This document shows positions 50,639-61,439 of a stretch of DNA of 64,000 nt, piece after piece (position 1 is the first letter of the stretch; every line of letters begins with the position of its first letter). The stretch comes from Shewanella hanedai (GTDB lineage Bacteria > Pseudomonadota > Gammaproteobacteria > Enterobacterales > Shewanellaceae), in contig NZ_VKGK01000002.1 in assembly GCF_007197645.1 (NCBI RefSeq), positions 1-64,000 of the forward strand. The letters run 5' to 3'. The notes below the pieces were generated by a model. The model had not been told where the DNA came from. It did no database searches and worked only from the letters and a program-made list of their open reading frames with translations. Both the position numbers and the translations under genes were made by a program.

Positions 50639-51336
50639 TGATTATTTTTGCACACAGAGGAGCGAGCGGCTACGCGCCTGAAAACACTTTAGCCGCCATG
50701 GAAAAAGCTATTGAATTAGGCGTAAAGGCCATTGAGTTGGATATTCATAGTGTTGAAGGAGAGTTATATGTCTATCACGATAGAAGACTCGATCGCCTCA
50801 GCAGTGGTAAAGGTATCATTGATCAAGTATCTAGAGACTACCTTAATACTGTTTCAGTGCACAATGAACCAATACCAACTCTTATGACCGTAATGGCTTA
50901 CTTAAGTAAGCACGATTGTATGGTGAATATTGAATTAAAAGGAATGACCTGTTTAGCCCCATTCATTGCCCTTTATCCCACACTGTTAAATGAATTAAAC
51001 TTTAAAACAGAACAACTCCTTATTTCATCGTTCCACCATAGATTTCTGCTGGAATTTCGCGAGGCTTTTCCTAACGCTTACATCGCCCCCTTAATTGAAG
51101 GCGTACAACTTGACAACACTTATGCAGCATTACGATTGGGCGCACATTCAATCAACTTAAGCCTAAGCTTTATCAATCAAGAGCTTATCAATGAAGCGCA
51201 CGCTAAAGGATTAAAAGTGTTTGTATATACCGTCGATTACAAGGATGATATTAAAATGCTATCAAATATGGGGGTTGATGGTATATTTACTAATTACCCT
51301 GATAGAGCGTTCAAAATTCTAGAGGAAAGAAGGTAA
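50638..51336 (+). CDS. Glycerophosphodiester phosphodiesterase family protein
   Basis: 232 residues, GDPD TIM-barrel. FAHRGASGYAPENTLAA gives the catalytic His/Arg and the Glu ligand; ELDIHSVEGELYVYHDRRLDR gives the metal site and second His. There is no signal peptide, so it is cytosolic like UgpQ. It hydrolyses glycerophosphodiesters to glycerol-3-phosphate. The start overlaps the mscM stop as TAATG, suggesting coupled membrane/phospholipid functions. Confidence 0.93.
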   Translation: MIIFAHRGASGYAPENTLAAMEKAIELGVKAIELDIHSVEGELYVYHDRRLDRLSSGKGIIDQVSRDYLNTVSVHNEPIPTLMTVMAYLSKHDCMVNIELKGMTCLAPFIALYPTLLNELNFKTEQLLISSFHHRFLLEFREAFPNAYIAPLIEGVQLDNTYAALRLGAHSINLSLSFINQELINEAHAKGLKVFVYTVDYKDDIKMLSNMGVDGIFTNYPDRAFKILEERR

Positions 51337-51736
51337 TCACGCCTAAACTTTATTTAAGTAAACTCTAACTTGGCGATTTTTCTGTACCCAATACCTATAC
51401 ACAAACTATTAAGATCACAGACCATAACAGCCATGGAGCAGGCAGTTTTGCCATGCTCTAGCTAGTAGTGGGCAGTCGGTCACGATTTGTATCGTCACAA
51501 GAAAGATAGGTACGTTTACAAAACTAAACTTACCTAGAGTGAAAGAGCAGAAAAATAATCTAGCCTTAAATTCTATTGGCATCAGCCTAAATAATGGCAA
51601 ATAAACAAGCTACAATTGATATAGACAACGAGCTCAATCAAGGATGTAGCAAATTAGTAACTTGATGAAACATTGAAATAATATGCTACACAATCAGGTC
51701 TATTAATAAACTGAGTTTAAAATAATTGGAGAAAGT
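51337..51736. other. Intergenic region before the hydroxyacid dehydrogenase
   Basis: 400 bp, AT-rich. It holds the promoter for the dehydrogenase, whose ATG follows TTGGAGAAAGT. Small ORFs here lack ribosome sites. Nothing structured was seen. Confidence 0.5.
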
Positions 51737-52663
51737 ATGAGACACAAGTTGCTATTACTCACTAGTAATAATGAACGCTACCGGGAGTTGCTTTCCTCTT
51801 GCCACCTGCCCGAGATCGTTTTACTTGGTGATGAAACTAGCAATATTTTAGAAGCCAACATTTGGCTAGCAGAACCTGCGCTAGCTGCACCTTTACTCCC
51901 TCATGCTAAGAACTTAACTTGGATGCAGTCGACCATTGCTGGCGTAGACGCTTTAGTAAAACCTCGACAACGGAAGGATTATCAGTTGACCAATGTCAGA
52001 GGGGTTTTCGGTCCTCTCATGAGTGAATATCTTTTCGGGTATCTACTGGCACATCAGCGTGAACATCAAAAATATAAAAACCAACAAGCAGAAAAAATTT
52101 GGCTTCCTGGTAACTTTAAAACCTTGCAAGGCCAAAACTTGCTTCTTTTGGGTACTGGCAATATAGCGAAACATCTTGCTAAAACAGCCAAGCATTTTGG
52201 TATGAACGTCACAGGGATAAATCGAGGCGCTAAACCAACACAAGGATTCGATAAGGTCGATACTTTAGCCAATATCTCTCATCACCTTACTCAAGCCGAT
52301 GCTGTCGCCAGTATATTACCTAGCACTTCACAGACTAGAGGCTCGCTCAATGCCGAGCTTCTCTCCCTTATGAAACCTGGCGCTATCTTTTTTAATCTAG
52401 GCCGAGGGGATGTACTGGATCTTGATGCACTCTACATGCAGTTAACTAAAAATAACGATCAACATGCCATATTAGATGTCTTCAACCAAGAGCCCTTGCC
52501 AAAAGAACACCCTATCTGGACACTGGATAACGTGATCATTACACCACATATCGCAGCACCAAGCTTTCCAGAACAAGTCGTAGAGATATTTTCTAACAAT
52601 TATCACAAGTTACTTCAGGGTGAACAATTATCCCATGAGGTAAACTTCGCTCGAGGCTATTAA
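51737..52663 (+). CDS. D-2-hydroxyacid dehydrogenase, NAD-binding
   Basis: 308 residues. The Rossmann motif LLLGTGNIAKHLAKTAK is near residue 136. The catalytic elements are NLGRGDVLD (Arg), a Glu in FNQEPLPKEHPIW, and His in ITPHIAAPS. This branch includes GhrA-like glyoxylate/hydroxypyruvate reductases, but the substrate cannot be set. GGAG lies eight bases before the ATG. Monocistronic. Confidence 0.9.
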   Translation: MRHKLLLLTSNNERYRELLSSCHLPEIVLLGDETSNILEANIWLAEPALAAPLLPHAKNLTWMQSTIAGVDALVKPRQRKDYQLTNVRGVFGPLMSEYLFGYLLAHQREHQKYKNQQAEKIWLPGNFKTLQGQNLLLLGTGNIAKHLAKTAKHFGMNVTGINRGAKPTQGFDKVDTLANISHHLTQADAVASILPSTSQTRGSLNAELLSLMKPGAIFFNLGRGDVLDLDALYMQLTKNNDQHAILDVFNQEPLPKEHPIWTLDNVIITPHIAAPSFPEQVVEIFSNNYHKLLQGEQLSHEVNFARGY

Positions 52664-53080
52664 CGTTAAAACAGCTGCGCGAGTTTAATTCTAGGCACTT
52701 CAGAATAGAAATGGTTACTTTCTTTTAATCGAAAACAACGAAATGAACTAACGAAAATCCTTTTAAGAAGGGGATGAATACGATCCATTCTGCGTTATTG
52801 ATTTTACCAAGTGAGTAACCAATAGCTACAATCAATATAATCACCATGGATGATGTGAATGTGAGTCATACACAACTATATGAATATAGGAGGTAGAGTA
52901 ACGCAGGGGCAGTTACTGAGGATGCTAGAACTGAGGAGCACATTGTAAACCTTACCTAGAGCACATTAAATCCCCACTGAATCCTGCACTTCCAAATAGT
53001 TTAGTTATAGAGCACGAACTTCAAGCTTGACTACATTCAATAGGCATTCAGCCGAAGAGTATTCTGTTTTTGTACTTGTA
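52664..53080. other. Intergenic region between convergent genes
   Basis: About 420 bp between the dehydrogenase and the chemoreceptor terminator. No ORF, repeat or RNA gene was recognised. Confidence 0.5.
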
Positions 53081-53117
53081 AAAAAATAGGAAAAGCCTTA
53101 GCTTTCCCTATTTTTAT
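53081..53117 (-). terminator. Terminator of the chemoreceptor gene
   Basis: AATAGG(G)AAAGC and GCTTT(T)CCTATT form an imperfect stem of about 12 bp around a TAAG loop. It is flanked by A and T tracts on both sides. It lies 28 bases past the chemoreceptor stop and could work in both directions. Confidence 0.8.
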
Positions 53118-53144
53118 CATCATATTCTCTCGTTTGAGTTCGCG

Positions 53145-54725
53145 TTAGAGTGTTTGTTCCTGACTACGCTTAAGGAACTGCTCTACTAATGCTTTCTGAG
53201 AGTTGATATTTGCCACCACAACATGATTCAATTCTACCATCTCGTTACCTAAATCATTAGATGAGCCATTTAACTGAGATATATTCACCATACTACGATT
53301 AACTTCATTTGAGACGCTGGACTGCTCCTCGACGGCGCTCGCGATGTGATGGGTCATATCTGAAATAGAGACAATTGCCTCTTTAATTGTTCTCAATGCA
53401 TTACCAGCTTGTGCGGCTTGATCGACACACTGTGTCGCCGAGTCTGCGCCTTGATGCATACTCTGTACAGCCTTTGCTGTCCCTTGCTGCAACAGGTTAA
53501 TCATAGTCTGAATTTCAGTTGTAGAGTCATGAGTTCGCTTAGCCAACGCCCTAACCTCATCTGCGACAACCGCAAAACCTCGTCCCTGCTCACCAGCTCT
53601 TGCAGCCTCAATAGCCGCATTTAGTGCGAGTAAATTCGTTTGCTCTGCAATACTTTGAATCACATCAAGAACAGTACCAATGCCTTTACTCTGCTCCTCG
53701 AGGTCTGTGATAACCAATGAGGTTTCAGTTAGCTGAGTTGACATCAACTCTATAGAAGCTATCGTCTGTGTCACAATAGCATCTCCCGCATTAGCCTCAT
53801 CAGAAGCCGATTGAGATGAATTCGCTGCATCGGAACAATTTGAAGCCATATCACCTAAAGTCGCAGTCATTTGCTGCATTGCAGTAGCAACCTGTTCTAC
53901 TTCAAGGGTTAATGAATCACTATTACTCTTGACCTCTTCACCTTTACTCACTGACTCAGTTGCTTTAGAAGCAGATTGTTCACATGAATCAAGAGCACGG
54001 CCCAACATCGCTTTCATTTCAGATGACTGCATTCTTAACGCTAACTCTATCTGAGCAACGTCATCTGTGTGACCAGTATAAAGGTAAGACATTAACGGAT
54101 TAGTATAGATGGCCTTACATTGATCAATAATGGTCTTATATCGCGCCAATAAAACATTCAAGCCAGCCACTAAGATGACAGCCGTCAGTGCAAACAAACC
54201 AATACCAAGCATGCCAGATTCAATTGCAACGTATAGCATTGGCAATAGAGCAATAACGGCAAGCGTCATCAGCTTACTTGGTAAGCTCATTACTCGCTTT
54301 AATTTAGCAACACTGCCCTTGTCGTTTAGCTCTTTGTACGCTGATTCAGCTCGAGTGATCTGCTCGGATGAAGGTTTGGTTCGTACCGACTGATACTCAA
54401 CCACCTTCCCGCCTTCCGATATGGGGGTAACAAATGCATCCACCCAATAATGGTCTCCATTACCACAGCGGTTTTTAACCATTCCTTTCCAAGGATGCCC
54501 CCCCTTAATCGTACTCCACATGTCTTCAAATGCCGCTGGGGGCATGTCAGGATGGCGCACCATGTTATGAGGTTCACCAACCATTTGATCTAAGGGGTAG
54601 CCTGCAACATCACAAAATGAAGGGTTTGCATATTTAATGATACTGCTGGTATCAGTTGTCGACAGTAGTATCCAATTGGCTGGATAATCGTAATTTTTTT
54701 GAGTGACGGGTAAATTTTGTCTCAT
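53145..54725 (-). CDS. Aer-like methyl-accepting chemotaxis protein with PAS
   Basis: 526 residues from ATG 54725, which has GGAG six bases upstream. The N-terminal PAS (about 15-125) carries [19 protein letters not shown] and NMVRHPDMP, the Aer-type FAD-binding signature. Two close membrane helices lie near 160-200 with no periplasmic sensor. The signalling domain hairpin tip reads [20 protein letters not shown]. This layout senses internal redox or energy state. No other chemotaxis genes are near. Confidence 0.93.
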   Translation of the reverse strand: MRQNLPVTQKNYDYPANWILLSTTDTSSIIKYANPSFCDVAGYPLDQMVGEPHNMVRHPDMPPAAFEDMWSTIKGGHPWKGMVKNRCGNGDHYWVDAFVTPISEGGKVVEYQSVRTKPSSEQITRAESAYKELNDKGSVAKLKRVMSLPSKLMTLAVIALLPMLYVAIESGMLGIGLFALTAVILVAGLNVLLARYKTIIDQCKAIYTNPLMSYLYTGHTDDVAQIELALRMQSSEMKAMLGRALDSCEQSASKATESVSKGEEVKSNSDSLTLEVEQVATAMQQMTATLGDMASNCSDAANSSQSASDEANAGDAIVTQTIASIELMSTQLTETSLVITDLEEQSKGIGTVLDVIQSIAEQTNLLALNAAIEAARAGEQGRGFAVVADEVRALAKRTHDSTTEIQTMINLLQQGTAKAVQSMHQGADSATQCVDQAAQAGNALRTIKEAIVSISDMTHHIASAVEEQSSVSNEVNRSMVNISQLNGSSNDLGNEMVELNHVVVANINSQKALVEQFLKRSQEQTL

Positions 54726-54944
54726 GCATAGCTCCACTAAAATAGTGTTATCTTTTCTTTACTTGCCCACCATAGTAACTACTACTGATGAAAAAAACGA
54801 CATTCCACGCTAAATTGATACGAAAAAACGATTCATAATGCTGCAAGTAGGTTTGAATTAAACTTTTTACTATTAATAAATATAGTTCACTGTTATTAAA
54901 AATGAGTCACTAGTTTTCGTAGTAAATAAAAATCACCAGCTATT

Positions 54945-54963
54945 GGCATTGAGAATCATTTTC
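54945..54963. promoter_or_regulatory. Fur-box-like site upstream of bfd
   Basis: GGCATTGAGAATCATTTTC matches the 19-bp GATAATGATAATCATTATC consensus at 14 of 19 positions and keeps the GA.AATCATT core. It lies 40 bases before the bfd ATG, where iron-loaded Fur would block transcription. Bfd is Fur-regulated in other bacteria. Confidence 0.7.
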
Positions 54964-55002
54964 ATTTATACTTGTATTAATAAATATTTCAGGTGCCAAT
55001 CA

Positions 55003-55194
55003 ATGTACGTTTGTCTTTGCCATGCTGTGACCGATACTCAGATCAAAGAAGCTGTCAGCCAAGGTGATGGCTCATTAAGTGATGTGAAAAAACGCTTAGG
55101 TGTCGGTGATCAATGTGGTAAATGTGTCAAAATGGCTACTCAAATAATCCAAAGACAATTAGATGTTGAGCCAAACTACTATGAAGTAGCCTGA
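55003..55194 (+). CDS. bfd: Bacterioferritin-associated ferredoxin
   Basis: 63 residues from ATG 55003; a longer frame would run through the Fur box. [2Fe-2S] ligands: Cys4 and Cys6 in MYVCLCHAVTD and the pair in DQCGKCVKMA. It reduces the ferric core of bacterioferritin to release iron. AGGTG precedes the start. It is a single gene ending at a strong bidirectional terminator. Confidence 0.95.
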   Translation: MYVCLCHAVTDTQIKEAVSQGDGSLSDVKKRLGVGDQCGKCVKMATQIIQRQLDVEPNYYEVA

Positions 55195-55210
55195 CATTGC
55201 CTACAACCTA

Positions 55211-55246
55211 TACAAAAAAAGCTGCCATTGGCAGCTTTTTTTGTAC
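55211..55246. terminator. Bidirectional terminator between bfd and parC
   Basis: A near-perfect palindrome: TACAAAAAAAGCTGCC, a three-base loop, then GGCAGCTTTTTTTGTA. The A and T tracts on either side let it end both bfd and parC transcripts. Confidence 0.93.
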
Positions 55247-55260
55247 TATATAAATTGATA

Positions 55261-57534
55261 TTACTCTGGTAACACAGGAGAACCCTCACCAAGTTCAACA
55301 CTATCAACACGTTGAAGTCCTCTTGGAAGTTTAGCCCCACGTCTACCTCGCTCACCTCTGTAATGCTCAAGATCACTTGGCTTAAGAGTCAGCTTTCGTT
55401 TACCGGCCCAAAGTGTCACGCTAGTATCTTCTGGTACAACATACAGATGCATCAGCAGCTCCTCACGAGCCTTAGCACGCTCTCCAGGTATACCGATAAT
55501 CTTATTCCCTTTACCTTTAGACAACTGAGGTAAAGCCTCCATCGAAAATAGCAGCATTCTGCCTTCGTTGGTTATGGCCAAAATTGATTCAGGTTTAGAT
55601 CTGTCGACTAATTTAGGTGTGATAACTTTCGAATTAGCTGGCAGTGTCAGTAATGCCTTACCCGCCTTATTTCTAGATATCATATCCTTATAGGAACCAA
55701 CGAACCCATATCCAGCATCGGAAGCTAGCAGATAGAATTTGCCTTCATCACCCAGCAGTACATGCTCCATAATCTCACCAGGAGAAAGGTTAAATCGAGT
55801 CGTGATCGGTTCGCCCTGACTTCGGGCAGAAGGCAGAGTATGGGTTTCTGTGGCAAATGCTCGACCGGTCGAACCGATAAATACACTGGTTTGATTGCTT
55901 CTTCCCATTGCCGAGCAGAGGAAGTTATCACCAGATTTATAAGATAGAGCTGTTGCGTCGATATCATGCCCTTTAGCACAACGTACCCAACCTTTTTCTG
56001 ACAAGACTACCGTAACAGCTTCCACTGGCGCTAACTCATGTTCAGTTAATGCCTTAGACTCTCCACGCTCAATTAAAGGAGAGCGCCTGTCATCACCGTA
56101 GGTTTCACCGTCTTTTATCAGCTCTTTTTTGATCAGCGTCTTCATTCGTCTGTCAGAACTTAACAACAACTGAAGTTTATCTCGTTCAATTTCCAGCTCT
56201 GATTGCTCGCCCTTAATCTTAAACTCTTCAAGCTTTGCCAAATGACGTAGCTTAAGATCAAGAATCGCGTCAGCCTGCAACTCAGATAATTCATAACGAG
56301 ACATCAACTCCGCTTTGGGGTCTTCCTCATAACGAATGATTTCAATAACTTCATCGATATTCAAAAAAGCGATCATTAACGCATCAAGAATATGTAATCT
56401 AGACAAGATCTTATCAAGTCGATGTTGAACGCGACGTGTCACAGTGTTGAAACGATATTCCAACCATTCAGTCAATATCTGCAGCAGGCCTTTTACCTGT
56501 GGTCGGCCATTTAGCCCTAGAATATTCAGGTTAACACGGAAAAATTTCTCTAAATCGGTTGTTGCAAATAGATGAGCCATCACCTGATCACAATCCACTC
56601 TATTCGAGCGAGGCACCACGATCATTCGAACTGGATTTTCATGATCAGACTCATCTCTAAGGTCGACCACCATAGGCAGTTTTTTAGCCTGCATTTGGCT
56701 CGCTATCTGCTCTAAGATTTTGCCACTACTCGCCTGATGAGGTAAAGCCGTGATCACAATCTCGCCGTTTTCAATCGCATAAACGGCACGCATCTTTATC
56801 GAGCCGCGGCCTGTTTCATAAATCTTTACGATATCTGCAGCCGGAGTAATGATCTCAGCTTCAGTCGGATAATCAGGCCCAGGGACAAACTCCATTATTT
56901 TGGCTAAATCAGCTTTAGGATTATCAAGCAGCTCAACACAAGCTGACACTAATTCACGGGTATTGTGTGGCGGCACATCTGTCGCCATACCAACGGCAAT
57001 ACCAGTAATACCGTTAAGTAAAATATGCGGTAAACGAGACGGAAGCACCAAAGGCTCCTTCATCGTACCGTCGAAATTCACGCCCCAATCTACTGTTCCC
57101 TGACCTAATTCACTAAGCAAAACCTCAGAAAACTTAGAGAGACGGGCTTCGGTATAACGCATCGCAGCAAAAGATTTAGGATCATCGGGTGCTCCCCAGT
57201 TACCTTGACCATCAACCAAAGGGTAACGGTAGGAGAATGGTTGAGCCATCAACACCATCGCTTCATAACAAGCACTATCACCATGGGGATGGTATTTACC
57301 CAATACATCACCAACAGTACGCGCTGATTTCTTATGCTTAGACTGAGCAGATAATCCCAGTTCACTCATGGCATAGATAATACGACGTTGCACAGGCTTA
57401 AGCCCGTCACCGATGTGTGGCAACGCACGGTCCATGATGACGTACATGGAGTAGTTTAAGTAAGCATCTTCCGTGAAGCGGCGCATCGGCATTTGCTCAA
57501 CGCCGTCGAGGCTCAAATCTATCGCATCACTCAT
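55261..57534 (-). CDS. parC: DNA topoisomerase IV subunit A
   Basis: 757 residues. The breakage-reunion domain has [13 protein letters not shown] and the catalytic Tyr127 in [13 protein letters not shown]. Ser87 and Glu91 are the residues usual in quinolone-sensitive enzymes. A C-terminal beta-pinwheel follows. It decatenates daughter chromosomes with ParE. The ATG overlaps the stop of the preceding sorbosone-dehydrogenase-like gene as TAATG. Confidence 0.97.
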   Translation of the reverse strand: MSDAIDLSLDGVEQMPMRRFTEDAYLNYSMYVIMDRALPHIGDGLKPVQRRIIYAMSELGLSAQSKHKKSARTVGDVLGKYHPHGDSACYEAMVLMAQPFSYRYPLVDGQGNWGAPDDPKSFAAMRYTEARLSKFSEVLLSELGQGTVDWGVNFDGTMKEPLVLPSRLPHILLNGITGIAVGMATDVPPHNTRELVSACVELLDNPKADLAKIMEFVPGPDYPTEAEIITPAADIVKIYETGRGSIKMRAVYAIENGEIVITALPHQASSGKILEQIASQMQAKKLPMVVDLRDESDHENPVRMIVVPRSNRVDCDQVMAHLFATTDLEKFFRVNLNILGLNGRPQVKGLLQILTEWLEYRFNTVTRRVQHRLDKILSRLHILDALMIAFLNIDEVIEIIRYEEDPKAELMSRYELSELQADAILDLKLRHLAKLEEFKIKGEQSELEIERDKLQLLLSSDRRMKTLIKKELIKDGETYGDDRRSPLIERGESKALTEHELAPVEAVTVVLSEKGWVRCAKGHDIDATALSYKSGDNFLCSAMGRSNQTSVFIGSTGRAFATETHTLPSARSQGEPITTRFNLSPGEIMEHVLLGDEGKFYLLASDAGYGFVGSYKDMISRNKAGKALLTLPANSKVITPKLVDRSKPESILAITNEGRMLLFSMEALPQLSKGKGNKIIGIPGERAKAREELLMHLYVVPEDTSVTLWAGKRKLTLKPSDLEHYRGERGRRGAKLPRGLQRVDSVELGEGSPVLPE

Positions 57535-58694
57535 TATTCATTATCCTGTTTTGGCTCAGGTTCAATCTTTTCATTAATAGGTTCTTTGTAAAATAAACGA
57601 TAAATATTGCCTTTCAGATCATCAGAGATGTACATGGCTCCATCTGGAGCCGTCAATAGAGAGTAAGGTCTGGCAACAGGAAACTCTCCATCTAAAAAGC
57701 TAATAAGGGTACTTCTATTCACTACCTTGTTATTTTCAATCTCAAGCATCACCACTTGATAACCAATTTTACTGGAACGATTCCAAGAACCGTTTTCAGC
57801 AACAAACATCTGATTATGATATTTTTCAGGAAATTGTTTACCACGGTAAAAATGCAGTCCCATAGGAGCTACATGGGCAGGAAGTTCAAAATTAGGCAAC
57901 GTAATCTTTAAATTTTTTGGTTTCTCGTAGGCGGGTTCAAGTACAGATGAAGCATGGAGATAGGGGAAGCCATAGTGAGCGCCTATCTCTTCAACACGAT
58001 TAATCTCATCCGGTGGTAACCTGTCTCCCATCCAATCTCTACCGAGATCGGCAAACCACAAACTGCTATCTTCAGGAGACCAATCAAAACCAGTCACATT
58101 CCGGATCCCTAACGCAATCTGCTCGCTACTGCCGGTCTTAATATCGATAGCAATAATGCTGCCGAAAGGGTCTTCAGCTACACACACATTACATGGGGCA
58201 CCAATGGAGACGTATAAGCGCCCGTCGGGACCAAAATTGAGTGCTCGATGACTCTTCTTGGTCTTGCCGGGCAAGCGATCGTAAACCTCTTTGCCCCTAC
58301 CAGGACGCCTTAATCGATTTTCGATATCGACAAAGCGAACAATACGCTCCTCTACAGCAGCATAAAGATCACCATTATAAAAAGCGATTGCTTCAGGATT
58401 ATCAAGCCCCTTCGCAACCACATAACGCTTATCAACACGACCATCTTGATTGCTATCGACTAATGCGAGTATGGTGCCTTTTTTATAGGAACCAACAAAC
58501 AACGTACCTTTATCTCCTAATGCCATCTGTTTGGCATCACCGAGATCTGAGGCATAGAGCGTTAGGCCAAAGCCTTTAGAAACTGTGATCATTTTAGGCT
58601 GTGAGGCAGCCTGTATCGACAGGCTAAAAAGCCCAGAGATACAAGCCCAAAACAAGTAAGTCCACCTATGATTCTTTGTCTGATTCAACAACAT
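57534..58694 (-). CDS. Sorbosone/glucose dehydrogenase-like beta-propeller protein
   Basis: 386 residues with a signal peptide ([20 protein letters not shown]). The propeller has [60 protein letters not shown] and [10 protein letters not shown], which are typical of the soluble PQQ-dependent sorbosone/glucose dehydrogenase family. PQQ synthesis genes are not in the window, and the substrate is unknown. It sits between parE and parC on the same strand and is coupled to parC. Confidence 0.88.
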   Translation of the reverse strand: MLLNQTKNHRWTYLFWACISGLFSLSIQAASQPKMITVSKGFGLTLYASDLGDAKQMALGDKGTLFVGSYKKGTILALVDSNQDGRVDKRYVVAKGLDNPEAIAFYNGDLYAAVEERIVRFVDIENRLRRPGRGKEVYDRLPGKTKKSHRALNFGPDGRLYVSIGAPCNVCVAEDPFGSIIAIDIKTGSSEQIALGIRNVTGFDWSPEDSSLWFADLGRDWMGDRLPPDEINRVEEIGAHYGFPYLHASSVLEPAYEKPKNLKITLPNFELPAHVAPMGLHFYRGKQFPEKYHNQMFVAENGSWNRSSKIGYQVVMLEIENNKVVNRSTLISFLDGEFPVARPYSLLTAPDGAMYISDDLKGNIYRLFYKEPINEKIEPEPKQDNE

Positions 58695-58741
58695 TATTAT
58701 TATATAAGCCTAATTCAATATTGATTGGCACAATAAACGGT

Positions 58742-60628
58742 CTAAAAGTCGGCTAGGTCACCCTTAGTTTCTAACCAAATCTTACGATCTCCAGAACGTT
58801 TTTTAGCAAGTAACATATCCATAAGAGCCATCGTATCATCTATATCATCGATGGTTAACTGCACAAGCCTACGCGTATTAGGGTCCATTGTAGTCTCTCT
58901 GAGTTGAAGTGGATTCATCTCACCTAGTCCTTTAAAGCGAGTCACCTGAACCTTGCCTTTCTTTTTATCCGCGATGATGCGATCTAAGATACCTTCCTTT
59001 TCCGCTTCATCAAGTGCATAAAAGACCTCTTTACCCACGTCAATACGGAACAGTGGTGGCATAGCGACATAAATATGTCCGTGTTCCACCAACACCTTAT
59101 AGTGCTTCATAAACAGCGCGCACAATAGAGTCGCAATGTGCAGTCCGTCAGAATCCGCATCGGCTAATATACATATTTTACCGTATCTTAGCTCAGAGAT
59201 ATCTTCACAATCAGGATCACACCCGATGGCGACAGAGATATCGTGAACCTCTTGAGATGCCAATACTTGGCTGGCATCCACTTCCCATGTATTTAAAATC
59301 TTGCCTCGAAGCGGCATGATTGCTTGAAACTCGCGATCTCGAGCTTGTTTTGCACTCCCGCCCGCAGAGTCTCCTTCGACTAAAAAGAGCTCGCCTCGCA
59401 TCGGGTCTTGACCACTACAATCTGTCAGTTTCCCTGGTAATGCAGGTCCTGAAGTGACTTTTTTACGCGCCACTTTTTTAGCTGACTTTAGACGCTTTTG
59501 TGCATTGTTAATGCACATATCTGCCAGCGCTTCAGCAAGCGTCGTGTGAGTATTCAGCCAAAGACTGAAAGAATCTCTTAGAACTCCTGATACAAATGCA
59601 GAACATTGACGACTCGACAATTTCTCTTTTGTTTGACCTGCAAATTGTGGATCTTGCATCTTTACCGACAGGATAAAACTACAGCGATCCCAAATGTCTT
59701 CAGGGGTTAACTTAATCCCTCTTGGGATCAAGTTACGGAATTCACAAAACTCCCGCATAGAGTCCAGCAAGCCCTGCCTGAAACCATTAACATGAGTGCC
59801 GCCTAATGGCGTTGGAATCAAGTTAACATAGCTTTCATTAAGGTAATCACCGCCTTCCGGCAACCAAGTTATCGCCCAATCAACCGCTTCATTATTACCT
59901 TTCATAGCACCAACAAAAGGCTCTTCCGGTAACATTAATGAATCTTTAGTTGAGGCAATCAAATAATCTGTTAATCCACTTTCATAGTACCATTCAGTGG
60001 TTTCATCAGTTTGCTTATTAACGAACTTAATCTTTAATCCAGGACATAAAATGGCCTTGGCTCTTAACAGATAAGTCAATTTAGGAATCGAGAAGTTTGC
60101 GGAATCAAAATAACTTGGTGTTGGCCAAAAGTGAACCCGTGTACCTGTATTACGTCGGCCACAAGTTCCTGTTTCGGTTAGATCTTCAACCTTATCACCA
60201 TGCTCGAATGCCATCTCGTAAACGATGCCATTTCGACGCACGCTTATTTCAACTCGACTAGACAAGGCGTTTACAACAGAGATACCGACTCCATGTAGAC
60301 CACCGGAGAATTGATAGCTGTCATTAGAGAATTTACCACCAGCATGGAGTTTCGTTAAGATAAGCTCCACACCTGGAATACCCTCTTCTGGGTGTATATC
60401 GACAGGCATACCACGGCCATCATCGATAACCTCAAGAGAGTTATCTTTATGTAAAATAACTTCAATTTTAGTTGCGTGCCCCGCCAATGCTTCATCGACG
60501 CTGTTATCGATGACTTCCTGACCCAAGTGGTTGGGGCGCGTGGTATCGGTATACATACCAGGGCGGCGTTTTACAGGATCCAGTCCATTTAGAACTTCAA
60601 TTGCATTTGAGGTATATTGATTTGTCAT
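58742..60628 (-). CDS. parE: DNA topoisomerase IV subunit B
   Basis: 628 residues from ATG 60628 (MTNQYTSNAIEVLNG), which aligns with E. coli ParE; an ATG three codons upstream is possible. The GHKL ATPase has DNSVDEALAGHA, DDGRGMPVD and GLHGVGISVVNALS. The Toprim part has EGDSAGGSAKQARDR and ILADADSDG. It is the ATP-driven half of topoisomerase IV. It follows yqiA. Confidence 0.97.
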   Translation of the reverse strand: MTNQYTSNAIEVLNGLDPVKRRPGMYTDTTRPNHLGQEVIDNSVDEALAGHATKIEVILHKDNSLEVIDDGRGMPVDIHPEEGIPGVELILTKLHAGGKFSNDSYQFSGGLHGVGISVVNALSSRVEISVRRNGIVYEMAFEHGDKVEDLTETGTCGRRNTGTRVHFWPTPSYFDSANFSIPKLTYLLRAKAILCPGLKIKFVNKQTDETTEWYYESGLTDYLIASTKDSLMLPEEPFVGAMKGNNEAVDWAITWLPEGGDYLNESYVNLIPTPLGGTHVNGFRQGLLDSMREFCEFRNLIPRGIKLTPEDIWDRCSFILSVKMQDPQFAGQTKEKLSSRQCSAFVSGVLRDSFSLWLNTHTTLAEALADMCINNAQKRLKSAKKVARKKVTSGPALPGKLTDCSGQDPMRGELFLVEGDSAGGSAKQARDREFQAIMPLRGKILNTWEVDASQVLASQEVHDISVAIGCDPDCEDISELRYGKICILADADSDGLHIATLLCALFMKHYKVLVEHGHIYVAMPPLFRIDVGKEVFYALDEAEKEGILDRIIADKKKGKVQVTRFKGLGEMNPLQLRETTMDPNTRRLVQLTIDDIDDTMALMDMLLAKKRSGDRKIWLETKGDLADF

Positions 60629-60676
60629 GGCACACATATTTTATAGTTATTAAGGCCATGTTGCGGCCCTGAATGG

Positions 60677-61255
60677 TTATTTGTCAAGAAACAGAAATTG
60701 ACAGATCCTTTGTAACTTCTCTTCATAGCCGATAAAGCTATGATCACCGCCTGCTTCGAGTAAGATTTGGCAACAATGATATTTCTGAACGGCTTGTCGA
60801 TAATCAAGTACTTCATCACCCGACTGCAGTAACACTAAAAAGCGATCAGGATTTAGGATCACTTGGGTATTAAATTCTTTTACATCATCTTTATGCTTAG
60901 CGACAACTTGATAATGCTCATCAGTATAAGGGTTATATTGGGGCCCTATAAACTCATCGAACAACTCAAATGGTTTGACAGCAGGGTTAATCAGTACGCC
61001 TCGCCCACCGTATTTCTCGACCAAGTAACTGACGTAATAGCCGCCAAGAGATGAACCAATAAAGGTCAGAGCCTCGCCTTTTGCTAATGCTAACTCAACA
61101 ATCGAAGATAACAAGGTCATGCCATCTGTAGGGTCAGAAGGTAATTGAGGCTGATGGAAAATGATATCAGGATAAAATTCAGCCATAAACTGAGCTGTCA
61201 CTAACCCCTTTTCTGATAAAGGAGAACTATTAAACCCATGTATATAGAGCAGCAT
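60677..61255 (-). CDS. yqiA: YqiA-family esterase
   Basis: 192 residues, compact alpha/beta hydrolase. YIHGFNSSPLSEKG opens the fold; GSSLGG (67-72, Ser69) is the nucleophile elbow; GDEVLDY and GDHSFIGYEE give Asp and His. The family has short-chain esterase activity in E. coli. GAGGAATT precedes the ATG. It belongs to the nudF-yqiB-cpdA-yqiA-parE string known from E. coli, though 184 bp separates it from cpdA. Confidence 0.93.
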   Translation of the reverse strand: MLLYIHGFNSSPLSEKGLVTAQFMAEFYPDIIFHQPQLPSDPTDGMTLLSSIVELALAKGEALTFIGSSLGGYYVSYLVEKYGGRGVLINPAVKPFELFDEFIGPQYNPYTDEHYQVVAKHKDDVKEFNTQVILNPDRFLVLLQSGDEVLDYRQAVQKYHCCQILLEAGGDHSFIGYEEKLQRICQFLFLDK

Positions 61256-61439
61256 AATTCCTCATACATAAGATTATGCAAACGCCATATAATCATATGA
61301 TATCAATTTAATTGAATTTCAAAAACTCACAAAAGATCAAGAGGAATGCTAACACTTGCTTGAGTATCTACCAAGTACATAGGTAAATTAAGTCGCTCTA
61401 AACCATAAATTTGCTGTAAAACAGCGTTACTCTACACCT

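Noticed and set aside
51415..51600. Minus-strand 61-residue ORF
   Set aside because: No ribosome site, no recognisable domain, and it lies in promoter-type DNA of the hydroxyacid dehydrogenase.
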